From NCBI RefSeq assembly GCF_900106015.1, contig NZ_LT629797.1:4402001-4466000 (forward strand): DNA of 64,000 nt. The letters run 5' to 3'. Position numbers and translations under genes: made by a program. Every line of letters begins with the position of its first letter. The first letter of the stretch is position 1. The notes below the pieces were generated by a model, which did not search any database, was not told where the DNA came from, and worked only from the letters and a program-made list of their open reading frames with translations. The DNA comes from Pseudomonas sihuiensis. Its GTDB lineage: Bacteria > Pseudomonadota > Gammaproteobacteria > Pseudomonadales > Pseudomonadaceae. This document shows, piece by piece, positions 55,201-64,000 of this stretch.

Positions 55201-55291
55201 TCGTATCTGGAGGCGTTCAAGCCTTCTGAAAGCCCGACTTCGGCGCTAAACTTTGCGGCCGACTCTTGCCTGTCCGACACGAGGCTCCTGC

Positions 55292-56758
55292 ATGCAGTAT
55301 CGCGACCTGCGCGACTTCATCCGTGAACTGGAAAAGCGCGGCGAACTCAAGCGCATCCAGACCCCGGTATCGCCCGTTCTGGAAATGACCGAAATCTGCG
55401 ACCGCACCCTGCGCAAGGGCGGCCCGGCGCTGCTGTTCGAAAAGCCCACAGGCTTCGATGTGCCAGTGCTCGGCAACCTGTTCGGCACGCCCAAACGAGT
55501 GGCCCTGGGCATGGGCGCCGAAGAGGTGTCCGAGTTGCGCGAGATCGGCAAGCTGCTGGCCTTTCTCAAGGAGCCTGAGCCGCCCAAGGGCCTCAAGGAT
55601 GCCTGGAGCAAGCTGCCGATCTTCAAGAAGGTCATTTCCATGGCGCCCAAGGTGGTCAAGGACGCGCCTTGCCATGAGGTGATCGAGGAGGGCGACGATG
55701 TCGACCTGGGCAAACTGCCGATCCAGCATTGCTGGCCGGGCGACGTGGCACCGCTGATCACCTGGGGTCTGACCATCACCAAGGGCCCGAACAAGGAACG
55801 ACAGAACCTCGGTATCTACCGCCAGCAGGTGATCGGCTGCAACAAGGTGATCATGCGCTGGCTCAGCCACCGTGGCGGCGCGCTGGATTACCGTGAGTGG
55901 TGCCAGAAGCACCCGGACAAGCCTTACCCGGTCTGTGTCGCGCTTGGCGCGGATCCGGCGACCATTCTCGGCGCCGTGACGCCGGTGCCCGATACCCTCT
56001 CCGAATACGCTTTCGCCGGCCTCTTGCGCGGTCATCGCACCGAGCTGATCAAGGCGCGTGGCAGCGACCTGCAGGTGCCGGCCAGTGCCGAGATCGTGCT
56101 CGAAGGCGTGATCCATCCGGGCGAAACCGCGCCGGAAGGCCCCTACGGTGACCACACCGGCTACTACAACGAGGTCGACACCTTCCCGGTGTTCACCGTC
56201 GAGCGCATCACCCGTCGCCGCGATCCGATCTACCACAGCACCTACACCGGCCGGCCGCCGGATGAGCCGGCGATTCTTGGCGTGGCGCTGAACGAAGTGT
56301 TCGTGCCGATCCTGCAGAAGCAGTTCCCCGAAATCACCGACTTCTATCTGCCGCCGGAAGGCTGTTCCTACCGCATGGCGGTGGTGACCATGAAGAAGCA
56401 GTACCCGGGCCACGCCAAGCGCGTAATGCTCGGTGTGTGGTCGTTCCTGCGACAGTTCATGTACACCAAGTTCGTTATCGTCACCGACGACGATATCAAC
56501 GCACGGGACTGGAATGACGTGATCTGGGCGATTACCACGCGCATGGACCCCAAGCGCGACACGGTGATGATCGACAACACACCGATCGACTACCTCGACT
56601 TCGCCTCGCCGATCTCCGGCCTGGGTTCGAAGATGGGCCTGGACGCCACCCACAAGTGGCCGGGCGAGACCACCCGCGAATGGGGCCGCGCCATCGAGAA
56701 GGATCCAGCCGTGGTGGCACGTATCGACGCGCTGTGGAGCGAGCTGGGAATCGATTGA
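55292..56758 (+). CDS. ubiD: 3-octaprenyl-4-hydroxybenzoate decarboxylase UbiD
   Basis: A 488-residue prenylated-FMN decarboxylase of ubiquinone biosynthesis. It depends on cofactor made by UbiX, not in this window. Seen: [22 protein letters not shown] at the start, [28 protein letters not shown], and a C-terminal [35 protein letters not shown] with the conserved glutamate/aspartate network. ATG 55292 gives the family N-terminus. It overlaps the next gene by one base (TGATG), so the pair is an operon. Confidence 0.96.
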   Translation: MQYRDLRDFIRELEKRGELKRIQTPVSPVLEMTEICDRTLRKGGPALLFEKPTGFDVPVLGNLFGTPKRVALGMGAEEVSELREIGKLLAFLKEPEPPKGLKDAWSKLPIFKKVISMAPKVVKDAPCHEVIEEGDDVDLGKLPIQHCWPGDVAPLITWGLTITKGPNKERQNLGIYRQQVIGCNKVIMRWLSHRGGALDYREWCQKHPDKPYPVCVALGADPATILGAVTPVPDTLSEYAFAGLLRGHRTELIKARGSDLQVPASAEIVLEGVIHPGETAPEGPYGDHTGYYNEVDTFPVFTVERITRRRDPIYHSTYTGRPPDEPAILGVALNEVFVPILQKQFPEITDFYLPPEGCSYRMAVVTMKKQYPGHAKRVMLGVWSFLRQFMYTKFVIVTDDDINARDWNDVIWAITTRMDPKRDTVMIDNTPIDYLDFASPISGLGSKMGLDATHKWPGETTREWGRAIEKDPAVVARIDALWSELGID

Positions 56759-57726
56759 TGAACGTCACCCTGCAACCTTCCGGCGTCACCCTCGCGCTGC
56801 ATCCGGGCGAACGCATTCTCGATGGCGCCCGGCGCCTGGGCTACGACTGTCCGCAGAGCTGCCGCAACGGCAACTGCCATATCTGCGCCGCCTTGCTGGT
56901 GGAAGGGCGCGTGCGGCAGAACGGCGCCGAGCTGGATCACGGCGAGCTGTTCACCTGCCTGGCCGAGCCGCTGGAAGACTGCGTGCTGCATTGGGATGGC
57001 GTGCTGGCGCCGGGTGAGTTGCCGGTGCGCGAGCTGAACTGCCAGGTAACCGAATGCCAGGCCGTGGGTGGCGATGTGTTCCGCGTGTGTCTGCGCACCC
57101 CGGCCGGCAAGGCGCCGCGCTATCACGCCGGGCAGTACCTGCTGCTGCAGCGCCCGGATGACGAGATGGCGGCCTTCTCCCTGGCTTCGGCGCCGCACGC
57201 CGGGCGTGAGTTGGAGCTGCACATCCTCGCCCGCGAGGACAGCAGCATTGCCCTGCTGGAGCATCTGCGCAGCAACGGCATGGCTCGCGTGCAGATGCCC
57301 TACGGTGACACCCACCTCGCCGACCTGCCCGATGGGCCGCTGGTGCTGATCGCTGCCGGCACTGGCATGGGCCAGATGCACAGCCTGATCGAGCACTGCC
57401 GCGCGGCGGGTTTCGCTCACCCAGTGCATCTGTACTGGGGCGCGCGTCGGCCCGAGGATTTCTACGAGCTGCCACATTGGGCCGAGTGGCAACAGCTGGA
57501 TAATCTGCACCTGCATCAGGTAGTCAGCGACCAGTGTGGCTGGCAGGGTCGTTGCGGCCTGTTGCACGAAGCAGTGCGCGAGGATTTCCCGGATCTCAAG
57601 GCATTGCACGTCTATGCCAGCGGCTCGCCAGCGATGGTCTACGCCACGCTCGATGCACTGGTCGAAGCGGGGATGGACGCGCACCAGATGCGCGCCGACG
57701 TGTTCGCCTACGCGCCGCGAGGTTGA
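56758..57726 (+). CDS. 2Fe-2S ferredoxin/NAD(P)H-flavin reductase (CDP-6-deoxy-delta-3,4-glucoseen reductase-like)
   Basis: A 322-residue fusion: N-terminal plant-type 2Fe-2S ferredoxin with ligand cysteines C35, C40, C43 and C67 (QSCRNGNCHIC), then an FAD-binding domain with GQYLLLQRPDDEMAAFSLASAP and an NAD-binding part with LIAAGTGMGQMHSLIE. It transfers electrons from NAD(P)H to a partner oxygenase or reductase. In Pseudomonas it always follows ubiD; a role in ubiquinone hydroxylation or flavin supply is inferred, not shown. Confidence 0.9.
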   Translation: MNVTLQPSGVTLALHPGERILDGARRLGYDCPQSCRNGNCHICAALLVEGRVRQNGAELDHGELFTCLAEPLEDCVLHWDGVLAPGELPVRELNCQVTECQAVGGDVFRVCLRTPAGKAPRYHAGQYLLLQRPDDEMAAFSLASAPHAGRELELHILAREDSSIALLEHLRSNGMARVQMPYGDTHLADLPDGPLVLIAAGTGMGQMHSLIEHCRAAGFAHPVHLYWGARRPEDFYELPHWAEWQQLDNLHLHQVVSDQCGWQGRCGLLHEAVREDFPDLKALHVYASGSPAMVYATLDALVEAGMDAHQMRADVFAYAPRG

Positions 57727-57737
57727 ACGAAAAAGTG

Positions 57738-57791
57738 GTAGGGCGGGTGCGACCCGCCACTGATTGATTCGGCGGGTTGCACCCGCCCTAC
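57738..57791. repeat. GTAGGGCGGGT palindrome after the reductase gene
   Basis: GTAGGGCGGGTGCGACCCGCC (57738-57758) and GGCGGGTTGCACCCGCCCTAC (57771-57791) are nearly complementary. Located between two convergent genes (57726 and 57798), it may also act as a transcript end structure. Confidence 0.78.
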
Positions 57792-57797
57792 GCACTG

Positions 57798-58778
57798 CTA
57801 ACGCACAGTCACCACCACCTTGCCCACCGCCTTGCGCTGGCCGAGGGCATCGATGGCCTCGCCACCACGCTCCAGCGGGAAGGTTTGCGACACCAGCGGC
57901 TTGAGCTTGCCTTCGGCATGCCAGGCGAACAGTTGCTGGAAATTCGCGGCGTTGTCCTGCGGCTGGCGCTGGGCGAATGAGCCCCAGAATACGCCGACCA
58001 GGGATGCGCCCTTGAGCAGCGGCAGGTTGGCCGGCAGTGCCGGGATGCCACCGCCGGCGGCGAAGCCCACCACCAGGAAGCGGCCGTTCCAGCCGATGCT
58101 GCGGAAGGCTTCTTCGAACAGCGTGCCGCCCACCGGGTCGTATATCACGTCCACGCCCTGGCCGCCGGTGAGCTTCTTCACCTCGTCCTTCAGGCTCTGC
58201 TCGCTGTAGTTGATCAGCTCATCGGCGCCGGCTTTGCGCGCCACTTCCAGTTTCTCGGCGCTGCTCGCCGCGGCGATGACCTTGGCGCCCATGGCCTTGC
58301 CGATTTCCACCGCCGCCAGGCCGACGCCGCCGGAGGCGCCGAGGACCAGCAGGGTTTCACCCGGTTGCAGGTTGGCGCGCTGCTTGAGGGCGTGCATCGA
58401 GGTGCCGTAGGTCATGCCGAAGGCCGCCGCGGTGGTCAGGTCCATGCTCTTTGGCACCGGTAGCACGTTGTAGGCCGGCACGGCGACCTCTTCGGCGAAG
58501 CCTCCCCAACCGGTCAACGCCATGACCCGATCACCCGCGCGCAGATGGCTGACTTTCTCGCCGACGGCCTTGACCACACCGGCTACCTCGCCACCCGGGG
58601 CGAAGGGGAAGGGCGGCTTGAACTGGTATTTGCCTTCGATGATCAGCGTGTCGGGGAAGTTGACCCCGGCGGCCTGCACCTCGATCAGCACCTCGTTTTT
58701 TTTCGGTTCGGGGCTTGGCAGGTCTTCCAGTACCAGGGTGTCGGCGGGGCCGAAGGCTTTGCACAGCAGGGCTTTCAT
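57798..58778 (-). CDS. NADPH:quinone oxidoreductase family protein (zeta-crystallin-like)
   Basis: A 326-residue medium-chain dehydrogenase/reductase without zinc ligands. Seen: MKALLCKAFGPADTLVLEDLP at the start, NFPDTLIIEGKYQFKPPFPFAPGGEVAG, the nucleotide-binding fold LVLGASGGVGLAAVEIGKAMGAKVIAAASS and VIYDPVGG. Relatives reduce quinones or act as enoyl reductases; the substrate here is unknown. ATG 58778 is preferred over an ATG three codons earlier because AGAGGA abuts the latter and is properly spaced only for 58778. Confidence 0.9.
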   Translation of the reverse strand: MKALLCKAFGPADTLVLEDLPSPEPKKNEVLIEVQAAGVNFPDTLIIEGKYQFKPPFPFAPGGEVAGVVKAVGEKVSHLRAGDRVMALTGWGGFAEEVAVPAYNVLPVPKSMDLTTAAAFGMTYGTSMHALKQRANLQPGETLLVLGASGGVGLAAVEIGKAMGAKVIAAASSAEKLEVARKAGADELINYSEQSLKDEVKKLTGGQGVDVIYDPVGGTLFEEAFRSIGWNGRFLVVGFAAGGGIPALPANLPLLKGASLVGVFWGSFAQRQPQDNAANFQQLFAWHAEGKLKPLVSQTFPLERGGEAIDALGQRKAVGKVVVTVR

Positions 58779-58933
58779 CAAGGTCATTCCTCTTGCAGGG
58801 TGCCATGCAGTGTAGAAAGCGCCCGCCGGGGGTCAACGAGCATGCCGATGCCTGATAGGTCGGCATAAGCGCCGGACTTGGGTGCAGGCCTGTGGATGGC
58901 TATGCTAGGCACATCCCCGATGGAGTGCCGAAC

Positions 58934-59338
58934 GTGAAACTGTTGACCGCCCTGCTACTGAGCCTGTCGATCTGCCTGCCTGCCCTGGCCTCTTCGGAAA
59001 AGAAGGAGGAGGCTCCTGCGACGATTTATCACAACCTGACGCCAGCCTTGATCGGCAACCTGGCGGATCAAGGCAATCGTCTGAAGTTCTTCAAGGCCGA
59101 TGTGTCCCTGCGGGTGACCGGCACCGAGGCCGAGGAGAAGCTCAAGCAGCATGAACCGCTGATCCGCCATCAGATGGTGATGCTGTTCTCGGCGCAGACC
59201 AGCGAGATCATCAACGCGCCCGATGGCCGTGAGAACCTGCGCCTGGAGGCCTTGAAGCAGGTGCAGGACGCGATCAATGGCGAAGAGGGCAAGCCCATCG
59301 TCGAAGACCTGCTGTTCAACAATCTGATTATTCAGTGA
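58934..59338 (+). CDS. FliL-like exported protein
   Basis: A 134-residue protein, signal sequence VKLLTALLLSLSICLPALA then a FliL/DUF-like domain: TIYHNLTPALIGNLADQGNRLKFFKADVSLRVTG, KLKQHEPLIRHQMVMLFSAQTSEIINAPDGRENLR and IVEDLLFNNLIIQ. This is the periplasmic stomatin-like FliL fold, but no flagellar genes are near and the N-terminal membrane anchor is a cleavable-looking signal. The start is GTG 58934 with GGAG upstream. An association with stator-like or membrane-scaffold complexes is inferred. Confidence 0.82.
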   Translation: MKLLTALLLSLSICLPALASSEKKEEAPATIYHNLTPALIGNLADQGNRLKFFKADVSLRVTGTEAEEKLKQHEPLIRHQMVMLFSAQTSEIINAPDGRENLRLEALKQVQDAINGEEGKPIVEDLLFNNLIIQ

Positions 59339-59344
59339 AAGGGT

Positions 59345-59388
59345 GCGGCTTCAGCAGCGTGATTTTCGCGGCTGAAGCCGCTCCTACA
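59345..59388. repeat. Degenerate copy of the TGTAGGAGCGGCTTCAGCC repeat
   Basis: The right arm (59365-59388) is identical to the right arm of the perfect palindrome at 4036-4059, while the left arm (59345-59356) has decayed to GCGGCTTCAGCA. It lies between the FliL-like gene and the convergent ABC permease. Confidence 0.72.
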
Positions 59389-59394
59389 TGTTGT

Positions 59395-60519
59395 TCAGGC
59401 CATCTGCGCCAGGGTCTTGCGAAAGCGGCTCAGCGCCGCGACGAAGAACAGAGCGCCGATGCCGGCGATGGCCAGCATATAGGGCCAGACGATGGGCAGC
59501 CCCGCACCGCGATAGAGAATGGCCTGGGCTAGCGCGACGAAGTGAGTGGTCGGCGCCGCCAGCATGATCTGCTGCACCAGCTCGGGCATGCTCTCGCGTG
59601 GCGTGGTGCCGCCGGAGAGGATCTGCAGCGGCAGCAGCACCAGGATGATCAGCAGGCCCAGTTGCGGCATCGAGCGCGCTAGCGTGCCGAAGAAGATGCC
59701 CATCGAGGTGGTGGCGAAAAGGTGCAGCGCCGCCCCGGCCAGGAACAGAGCAATGGAGCCTTCGATCGGCACCTGCAGCCATCCCTGCACCACCAGCAGC
59801 AGTGACAGGGCTGCAGCCGCCAGCACCACCAACCCCATCGACCAGACCTTGGCCAGCATGATTTCCAGTGGCGTCACCGGCATCACCAGCAGGTGTTCCA
59901 CGGTGCCATGCTCGCGTTCGCGGATCAGCGCCGCACCAGTGAGGATGATCGACAGCATGGTGATCTGGTTGATCACCTCCATCACCGAGCCGAACCAGGC
60001 GCGCGTCAGGTTGGGGTTGAACTGTATGCGCAGCGCCAGTTCGGCCGGCTGCTGCAGCTCGCCACGGTAGCGGCGGACGAACTCGGCCACTTCGCTGGCG
60101 CCGATGTTCTGGATGTAGCCGGCACCGGTGAAGGCCATGCTTACCTGCGTCGCATCGACATTGAGCTGGATTGCCGGGCTGCGACCGGCGAGCACGTCGC
60201 GCTGAAAGTTCGGCGGAATGTTCAGGGTAAAGGTGTAGCGCCCGGCATCCATGCCGCGATCCATCTCGCTCAGGTCGATGCGTTCCGGGGTACGGAAATA
60301 GGGCTCCTGAAAGGCCTGGATCAGGCGCTCTGAGAGTTGCGACTGGTCTTCGTCGACCACGGCGATGGCGGCGTTGTGCAGGCTCTCCGGCATGCTGGTG
60401 GCGGCCGAGTAAACGCCCATGCTGAAGGCCCAGAGGATCAGCAGTACCAGCGCCAGGTCATGCTGCAGGCTGCGCAACTCCTTGATGCCGAGGTGCAGGA
60501 TATTGGCCAGGCGTTCCAT
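59395..60519 (-). CDS. ABC-2 type transporter permease (YhhJ-like)
   Basis: A 374-residue ABC-2 membrane subunit. Seen: N-terminal helix ALVLLILWAFSMGVYSAATS, a large periplasmic domain (about 45-170), then five helices with the ABC-2 motif AALIREREHGTVEHLLVMPVTPLEIMLAKVWSMG and GTLARSMPQLGLLIILVLLPLQILSGGTTPRESMPE. It follows rbbA with a 4-bp overlap (60519), forming hlyD-rbbA-permease. Such three-gene sets export drugs or lipids; substrate unknown. Confidence 0.9.
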   Translation of the reverse strand: MERLANILHLGIKELRSLQHDLALVLLILWAFSMGVYSAATSMPESLHNAAIAVVDEDQSQLSERLIQAFQEPYFRTPERIDLSEMDRGMDAGRYTFTLNIPPNFQRDVLAGRSPAIQLNVDATQVSMAFTGAGYIQNIGASEVAEFVRRYRGELQQPAELALRIQFNPNLTRAWFGSVMEVINQITMLSIILTGAALIREREHGTVEHLLVMPVTPLEIMLAKVWSMGLVVLAAAALSLLLVVQGWLQVPIEGSIALFLAGAALHLFATTSMGIFFGTLARSMPQLGLLIILVLLPLQILSGGTTPRESMPELVQQIMLAAPTTHFVALAQAILYRGAGLPIVWPYMLAIAGIGALFFVAALSRFRKTLAQMA

Positions 60520-63224
60520 CAGACCTCCTGTTTGCGCAGCAGGCTGGCGCTGAGCAGCGTCAGCAGCGGGATGGTCAGTGCCAGGGCGGCGAAGTAGCCG
60601 GCCAGGTCCTGCAGCTCCAGTGCCTTGGAGAAGATGCCGCGGCTGATCACCAGAAATTGCGAGGTCGGGTAGAGCTGGCCGATCACCGCGCCTGCGCCTT
60701 CCAGCGAGGCGACCGGGTAGATCAGTCCGGAGAACTGGATGGCCGGCAGCAGGGTGACGATGGCGGTGCCGAAGACCGCGGCGATCTGGCTCTTGGTGAA
60801 GGTCGACATCAGCAGGCCGAGGCCTGTGGCGCACGCCAGGTAGAGCAGGGCGCCGGCCAGCAGGGTCAGCGGGTTGCCCTTGAGCGGCACGTCGAACACG
60901 GTGACTGCCAGCAGCGCCAGGAGGATGAAGTTGAACAGGCCCAGGGCGATGTAGGGCAGTTGCTTGCCGAGCAGGAATTCCAGGCGGGTGACCGGGGTGA
61001 CGTAGAGGTTGATGATCGAGCCCAGTTCCTTCTCGCGCACCACGCCGAGGGCCGTGAGCATCGCCGGAATCAGCATCAGCAGCAGCGGAATTACTGCCGG
61101 CACCATGGCCTTGAGGCTCTCCACGTCCGGGTTGTAGCGATAGCGCACTTCCAACTCGGCGGCGTTGGCTGCTTGCGGCTGCGGCGAACGCCGCGCCAGC
61201 TCGCTAAGGTAGTGCTGGTGCAGGCCGTTCACGTAGCCCTTGATGGTTTCTGCGCGGGTCGGCATGGCGCCGTCGATCCACATGCCGATCTGCGGGCTGG
61301 CGCCGCGCTTGAGGTCGCGGCCGAAGTTCGGCGGAATCTCCACCGCCAGGCTGATGTCTCCGTTGCGCAGGCGTCGTTCCAGCTCGTCGTAATCGGAGAG
61401 CGGCGTTTTCTCCAGGAAGTAGCGCGATCCGGACAGGTTCAGGTGGTATTCCTGGCTGGTGGTGGTCTGGTCGCGATCCAGCACGGCGAAGGTCAGGTCT
61501 TCCACATCGAGGCTGATGCCGTAGCCGATGATGAACAGCAGCAATACCGTGCCGAGCAGCGCCATGCCACCGCGAATCGGGTCGCGGCGTAGCTCCAGCG
61601 CCTCGCGGCGGGCGTAGCTGAGCAGGCGGCGCAGGCTGAAGCGCTGACGCTGCGCGGGTGGCGCCTGTTCCAGTGGCGGCACCTCGCTGACCGGTTGCAC
61701 GCCGACGGCCTCCTGCAGGTAGGCGATGAAGGTGGCTTCCAGGCTGTCCAGCCCGCGTTTTTCCATCAGGCCTTGCGGCGTGTCGCTGTCGAGTACCTTG
61801 CCGGCGTGCATCAGCGAGATGCGATCGCAGCGCAGCGCCTCGTTCATGAAGTGGGTAGAGATGAAGATGGTCACGCCGTCCTGGCGCGACAGGTCGAGCA
61901 TCAGTTGCCAGAAGCCGTCACGGGCGACCGGGTCGACCCCCGAGGTGGGTTCGTCGAGGATCAGGATCTCCGGCTTGTGGATCACCGCCACGGCCAGCGA
62001 CAGGCGCTGGCGGATGCCCAGGGGCAGGCGTTCGGGGAGCATGTCCATGACCTCGCCGAGGTCGAAGCGTGCGGCCATCTGCGTCACACGCGGCTCGATC
62101 TCCTCGGCCGGGACATGGAACAGCTGGGCATGCAGTACCAGGTTCTGCCGAACCGTCAGCTCGCCATACAGGGAGAACGCCTGGGACATGTAGCCGACGC
62201 GCTTGCGCGTGGCCATGTCGCGCGGGTCGACTGCCTGGCCGAACAGCAGCGCCTCGCCCTCGCTGGCCGGTAGCAGGCCGGTGAGCATCTTCATGGTGGT
62301 GCTCTTGCCGCAGCCGTTGGAGCCGAGAAAACCGAAGATCTCGCCACGGCGGATGCGGAACGATACCGAGTCCACCGCGATGAAATCGCCGAAGCGCATG
62401 GTCAGGCCCTTGGCTTCGATGGCGATCTCGTTGCTGTCTTGCAGGGGTGGAATGACCACCTGCTGATGGCCGCGGCGGCGTTCCTCGGGCAGCAGGGCGA
62501 TAAAGGCCTGCTCCAGGCTGACGCTGTTGGTGCGTGCGCGCAGTTCCGCCGGGCTGCCTTCGGCCAGCACGCGGCCGGCATCCATCGCCACCAGATGGTC
62601 GAAGCGCTCGGCCTCCTCCATGTAGGCGGTGGCCACCAGCACGCTCATCTGCGGGCGCTGCGTGCGGATGCGCGCGATCAGCTCCCAGAACTGGTTGCGC
62701 GACAGCGGGTCGACGCCAGTGGTCGGCTCGTCGAGGATCAGTAGATCCGGGTCATGAATCAGCGCGCAGCACAGCCCGAGCTTCTGCTTCATGCCGCCGG
62801 ACAACTTGCCCGCTGGGCGCTCGCGGAAGGCCGCCATGCCGGTGCTGCGCAGCAGGTCGTCGATGCACCGTTCGCGTTCGGCGGCGTCCTGGCCGAACAG
62901 GCGACCGAAGAAATCCAGGTTCTCGAACACCGACAACGTCGGATACAGGTTCTTGCCCAGGCCCTGCGGCATATAGGCGATATGCGGGCAGACGCGGCGA
63001 CGATGGCGGGCATCGGCCATATCGCCGCCAAGCACTTCGATGTTGCCTTCCTGAAGCTTGCGCGCCCCGGCGATCAGCGCCAGCAGGCTGGACTTGCCGA
63101 CGCCGTCCGGGCCGATCAGGCCGACCATGCAGCGGGCTGGCAGGGCCAGGTCGACCTGTTGCAGGGCGTGGGTCTGGCCATAGCGCAGGCCGACGCCAGC
63201 CAGGCGTGCGACCGGCGCGTTCAT
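60519..63224 (-). CDS. rbbA: Ribosome-associated ATPase/ABC transporter fusion RbbA (YhiH-like)
   Basis: A 901-residue fusion of two ABC ATPase domains with an ABC-2 permease domain. Seen: Walker A 1 GPDGVGKS (38-45) with [36 protein letters not shown], a second Walker A GSNGCGKS with [32 protein letters not shown], and about six membrane helices after residue 540 (with a long extracellular loop). RbbA in E. coli associates with ribosomes but its family and neighbours suggest export. ATG 63224 overlaps the hlyD stop by 4 bp, which decides the start over the upstream frame. Confidence 0.92.
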   Translation of the reverse strand: MNAPVARLAGVGLRYGQTHALQQVDLALPARCMVGLIGPDGVGKSSLLALIAGARKLQEGNIEVLGGDMADARHRRRVCPHIAYMPQGLGKNLYPTLSVFENLDFFGRLFGQDAAERERCIDDLLRSTGMAAFRERPAGKLSGGMKQKLGLCCALIHDPDLLILDEPTTGVDPLSRNQFWELIARIRTQRPQMSVLVATAYMEEAERFDHLVAMDAGRVLAEGSPAELRARTNSVSLEQAFIALLPEERRRGHQQVVIPPLQDSNEIAIEAKGLTMRFGDFIAVDSVSFRIRRGEIFGFLGSNGCGKSTTMKMLTGLLPASEGEALLFGQAVDPRDMATRKRVGYMSQAFSLYGELTVRQNLVLHAQLFHVPAEEIEPRVTQMAARFDLGEVMDMLPERLPLGIRQRLSLAVAVIHKPEILILDEPTSGVDPVARDGFWQLMLDLSRQDGVTIFISTHFMNEALRCDRISLMHAGKVLDSDTPQGLMEKRGLDSLEATFIAYLQEAVGVQPVSEVPPLEQAPPAQRQRFSLRRLLSYARREALELRRDPIRGGMALLGTVLLLFIIGYGISLDVEDLTFAVLDRDQTTTSQEYHLNLSGSRYFLEKTPLSDYDELERRLRNGDISLAVEIPPNFGRDLKRGASPQIGMWIDGAMPTRAETIKGYVNGLHQHYLSELARRSPQPQAANAAELEVRYRYNPDVESLKAMVPAVIPLLLMLIPAMLTALGVVREKELGSIINLYVTPVTRLEFLLGKQLPYIALGLFNFILLALLAVTVFDVPLKGNPLTLLAGALLYLACATGLGLLMSTFTKSQIAAVFGTAIVTLLPAIQFSGLIYPVASLEGAGAVIGQLYPTSQFLVISRGIFSKALELQDLAGYFAALALTIPLLTLLSASLLRKQEV

Positions 63225-64000
63225 TGCGGAACCTTGATCGCCAGATGTGCAGGCCATTCAGCCTCAGGGTCGAGGCGCAGGTAGGCCATGCCGGGCACAC
63301 CGGTCTTCACCTGCTGCAGGTGCTTGCTCAGCAGCTCGGGGTCGATGCGCGCCTTGACCCGGAACATCAGTTTCTCGCGCTCGCTGGCGGTTTCCACGGT
63401 TTTCGGCGTGAACTGGGCGACGCTGGCGACATAACTGACCTTGGCCGGGATCACGTATTGCGGCGCGGCGTCGATCACCAGGCGCACCTCGCTGCCCAAC
63501 GCGACGCGGCCGGCCTGGCGCTCGGGCAGGAAGAAGGTCATGTAGACGTCGGTCAGATCCACCAGGTTGAGCAGCTTGCCGCCGGCACCGAGCACTTCGC
63601 CGGGTTGAGTGACGCGGTATTGCACGCGGCCGGCGCGTGGAGCCTTGAGCTGGCTGTCGTCGATGTCCACCTGCAGCCTCTCGACGCTGGCGCGGGCCGC
63701 TTCGGTCGCCGATTGCGCTTCGATGGCCTGCGACTGGGCTGCAGCTATGCCGGCCTCGGCCGAGCTGACCTGAGCGCGGGCGGCGGCCAGCGCGGCCTCG
63801 GCACTCTGCAGGCGGGCCAGATCGTCATCCAGAGTCTGCTGAGGCAGGGCGTTGCGCTTGACCAGCGTGGCGCTGCGCGCGTGACGTTTGCGCGCGGCAT
63901 CCAGCTCAGCCTGGCGTTGGTGCACCACGGCCTCGGCGGCAAGTTTTTCGCTTTGACGCAGGCTGATCTGGCTGGCGGCGGTGATCTGGCCATTCTCTGC
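63221..64000 (-). CDS. HlyD-family periplasmic adaptor subunit, partial
   Basis: The C-terminal part (about 260 codons) of a membrane-fusion protein; the N-terminus lies beyond the right edge, and the frame is open to base 64000. Seen: the coiled-coil hairpin ([19 protein letters not shown], then the [32 protein letters not shown] region), the lipoyl-like strand [37 protein letters not shown] and the beta-barrel domain ending [15 protein letters not shown]. It links RbbA and the permease to an outer-membrane channel. An in-frame start at 63928 is internal and is not the gene start. Confidence 0.9.
   Translation of the reverse strand, partial: AENGQITAASQISLRQSEKLAAEAVVHQRQAELDAARKRHARSATLVKRNALPQQTLDDDLARLQSAEAALAAARAQVSSAEAGIAAAQSQAIEAQSATEAARASVERLQVDIDDSQLKAPRAGRVQYRVTQPGEVLGAGGKLLNLVDLTDVYMTFFLPERQAGRVALGSEVRLVIDAAPQYVIPAKVSYVASVAQFTPKTVETASEREKLMFRVKARIDPELLSKHLQQVKTGVPGMAYLRLDPEAEWPAHLAIKVPQ

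Overview
The window is GC-rich chromosomal DNA of a gammaproteobacterium of the Pseudomonas lineage, most like the P. mendocina / P. oleovorans (Ectopseudomonas) branch. The evidence is gene content and order. The runs glnK-amtB, xerC-DUF484-dapF-lysA-lptM-cyaY-rnk-cyaA, argH-algZ-algR-hemC-hemD-hemX-hemY-dsbB-algQ-algP, and hemB-ppk-ppx-trxA-rho-ubiD follow, from memory, the order of the P. aeruginosa PA5288-PA5230 region read in one direction. SutA, AlgP and AlgQ/Rsd are Pseudomonas marker proteins. No rRNA, tRNA, prophage, insertion sequence, integron or CRISPR array is visible. This is essentially a core housekeeping region with small accessory insertions.

Layout. 1-4.3 kb: the end of a LysR regulator, a Cache-type chemoreceptor, comM and ubiK. 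4.3-7.6 kb: a nitrogen block with paired NtrC sites, a sigma-54 promoter, glnK, a probable relic of a first amtB, an intact amtB of another type, yjbQ and sutA. 7.7-18.3 kb: a minus-strand run (HAD hydrolase, xerC, DUF484, dapF, lysA, lptM), then an AraC regulator, cyaY, a DUF1289 protein, rnk, a class 3 lipase and cyaA. 18.4-21.7 kb: small variable genes (TIGR02647 protein coupled to an orphan periplasmic binding protein, a GH114-type glycosidase, an acetyltransferase, a PagP-like outer-membrane protein). 21.7-33.2 kb: argH, the AlgZ/AlgR two-component system, the heme operon hemCDXY, dsbB, algQ (rsd), a periplasmic FKBP isomerase and the lysine/alanine/proline-rich AlgP. 33.2-43.4 kb: ABC-F ATPase, mini-MscS channel, TerC and LysE transporters, a cytochrome c-FTR1 iron permease, YaiI, a hotdog thioesterase, ElbB and a sterol-desaturase-like hydroxylase. 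43.6-48.7 kb: hemB and the convergent polyphosphate pair ppk/ppx. 48.7-53.1 kb: a ureidoglycolate lyase / polar amino-acid-type ABC transporter / FadR-type regulator module lying between ppx and trxA, which I remember as neighbours in P. aeruginosa. 53.2-64 kb: trxA, rho, ubiD, a ferredoxin-reductase-like protein, a quinone oxidoreductase, a FliL-like secreted protein and an RbbA-type ABC export system whose HlyD subunit runs off the right edge.

How the genes work together. Several tight operons are visible from 1-14 bp overlaps: dapF/DUF484, algZ/algR, hemC/hemD, hemX/hemY, allA and its ABC genes, ubiD/reductase, and hlyD/rbbA/permease. Convergent neighbours often share their stop codons (lipase/cyaA, algP/TIGR02444). 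Regulatory themes are nitrogen status (NtrC, sigma-54, GlnK), alginate and virulence control (AlgZ/R, AlgQ, AlgP, cAMP from CyaA), stress and slow growth (SutA, Rsd, polyphosphate, Rnk), and heme supply (hemB, hemCDXY).

Intergenic gaps carry at least three families of palindromic repeats. One has a 24-bp arm containing GTAGGAGCGGCTTCAGCC, one is a GTAGGGTGGGC palindrome, and one is a GAGAGGG/CCCTCTCCC composite. The most useful new observations are the probable amtB relic, the paired NtrC/sigma-54 architecture, the inserted allA-ABC-FadR module with candidate operators, and the orphan TIGR02647/binding-protein pair. I found no clear sign of a wholly new multigene system.
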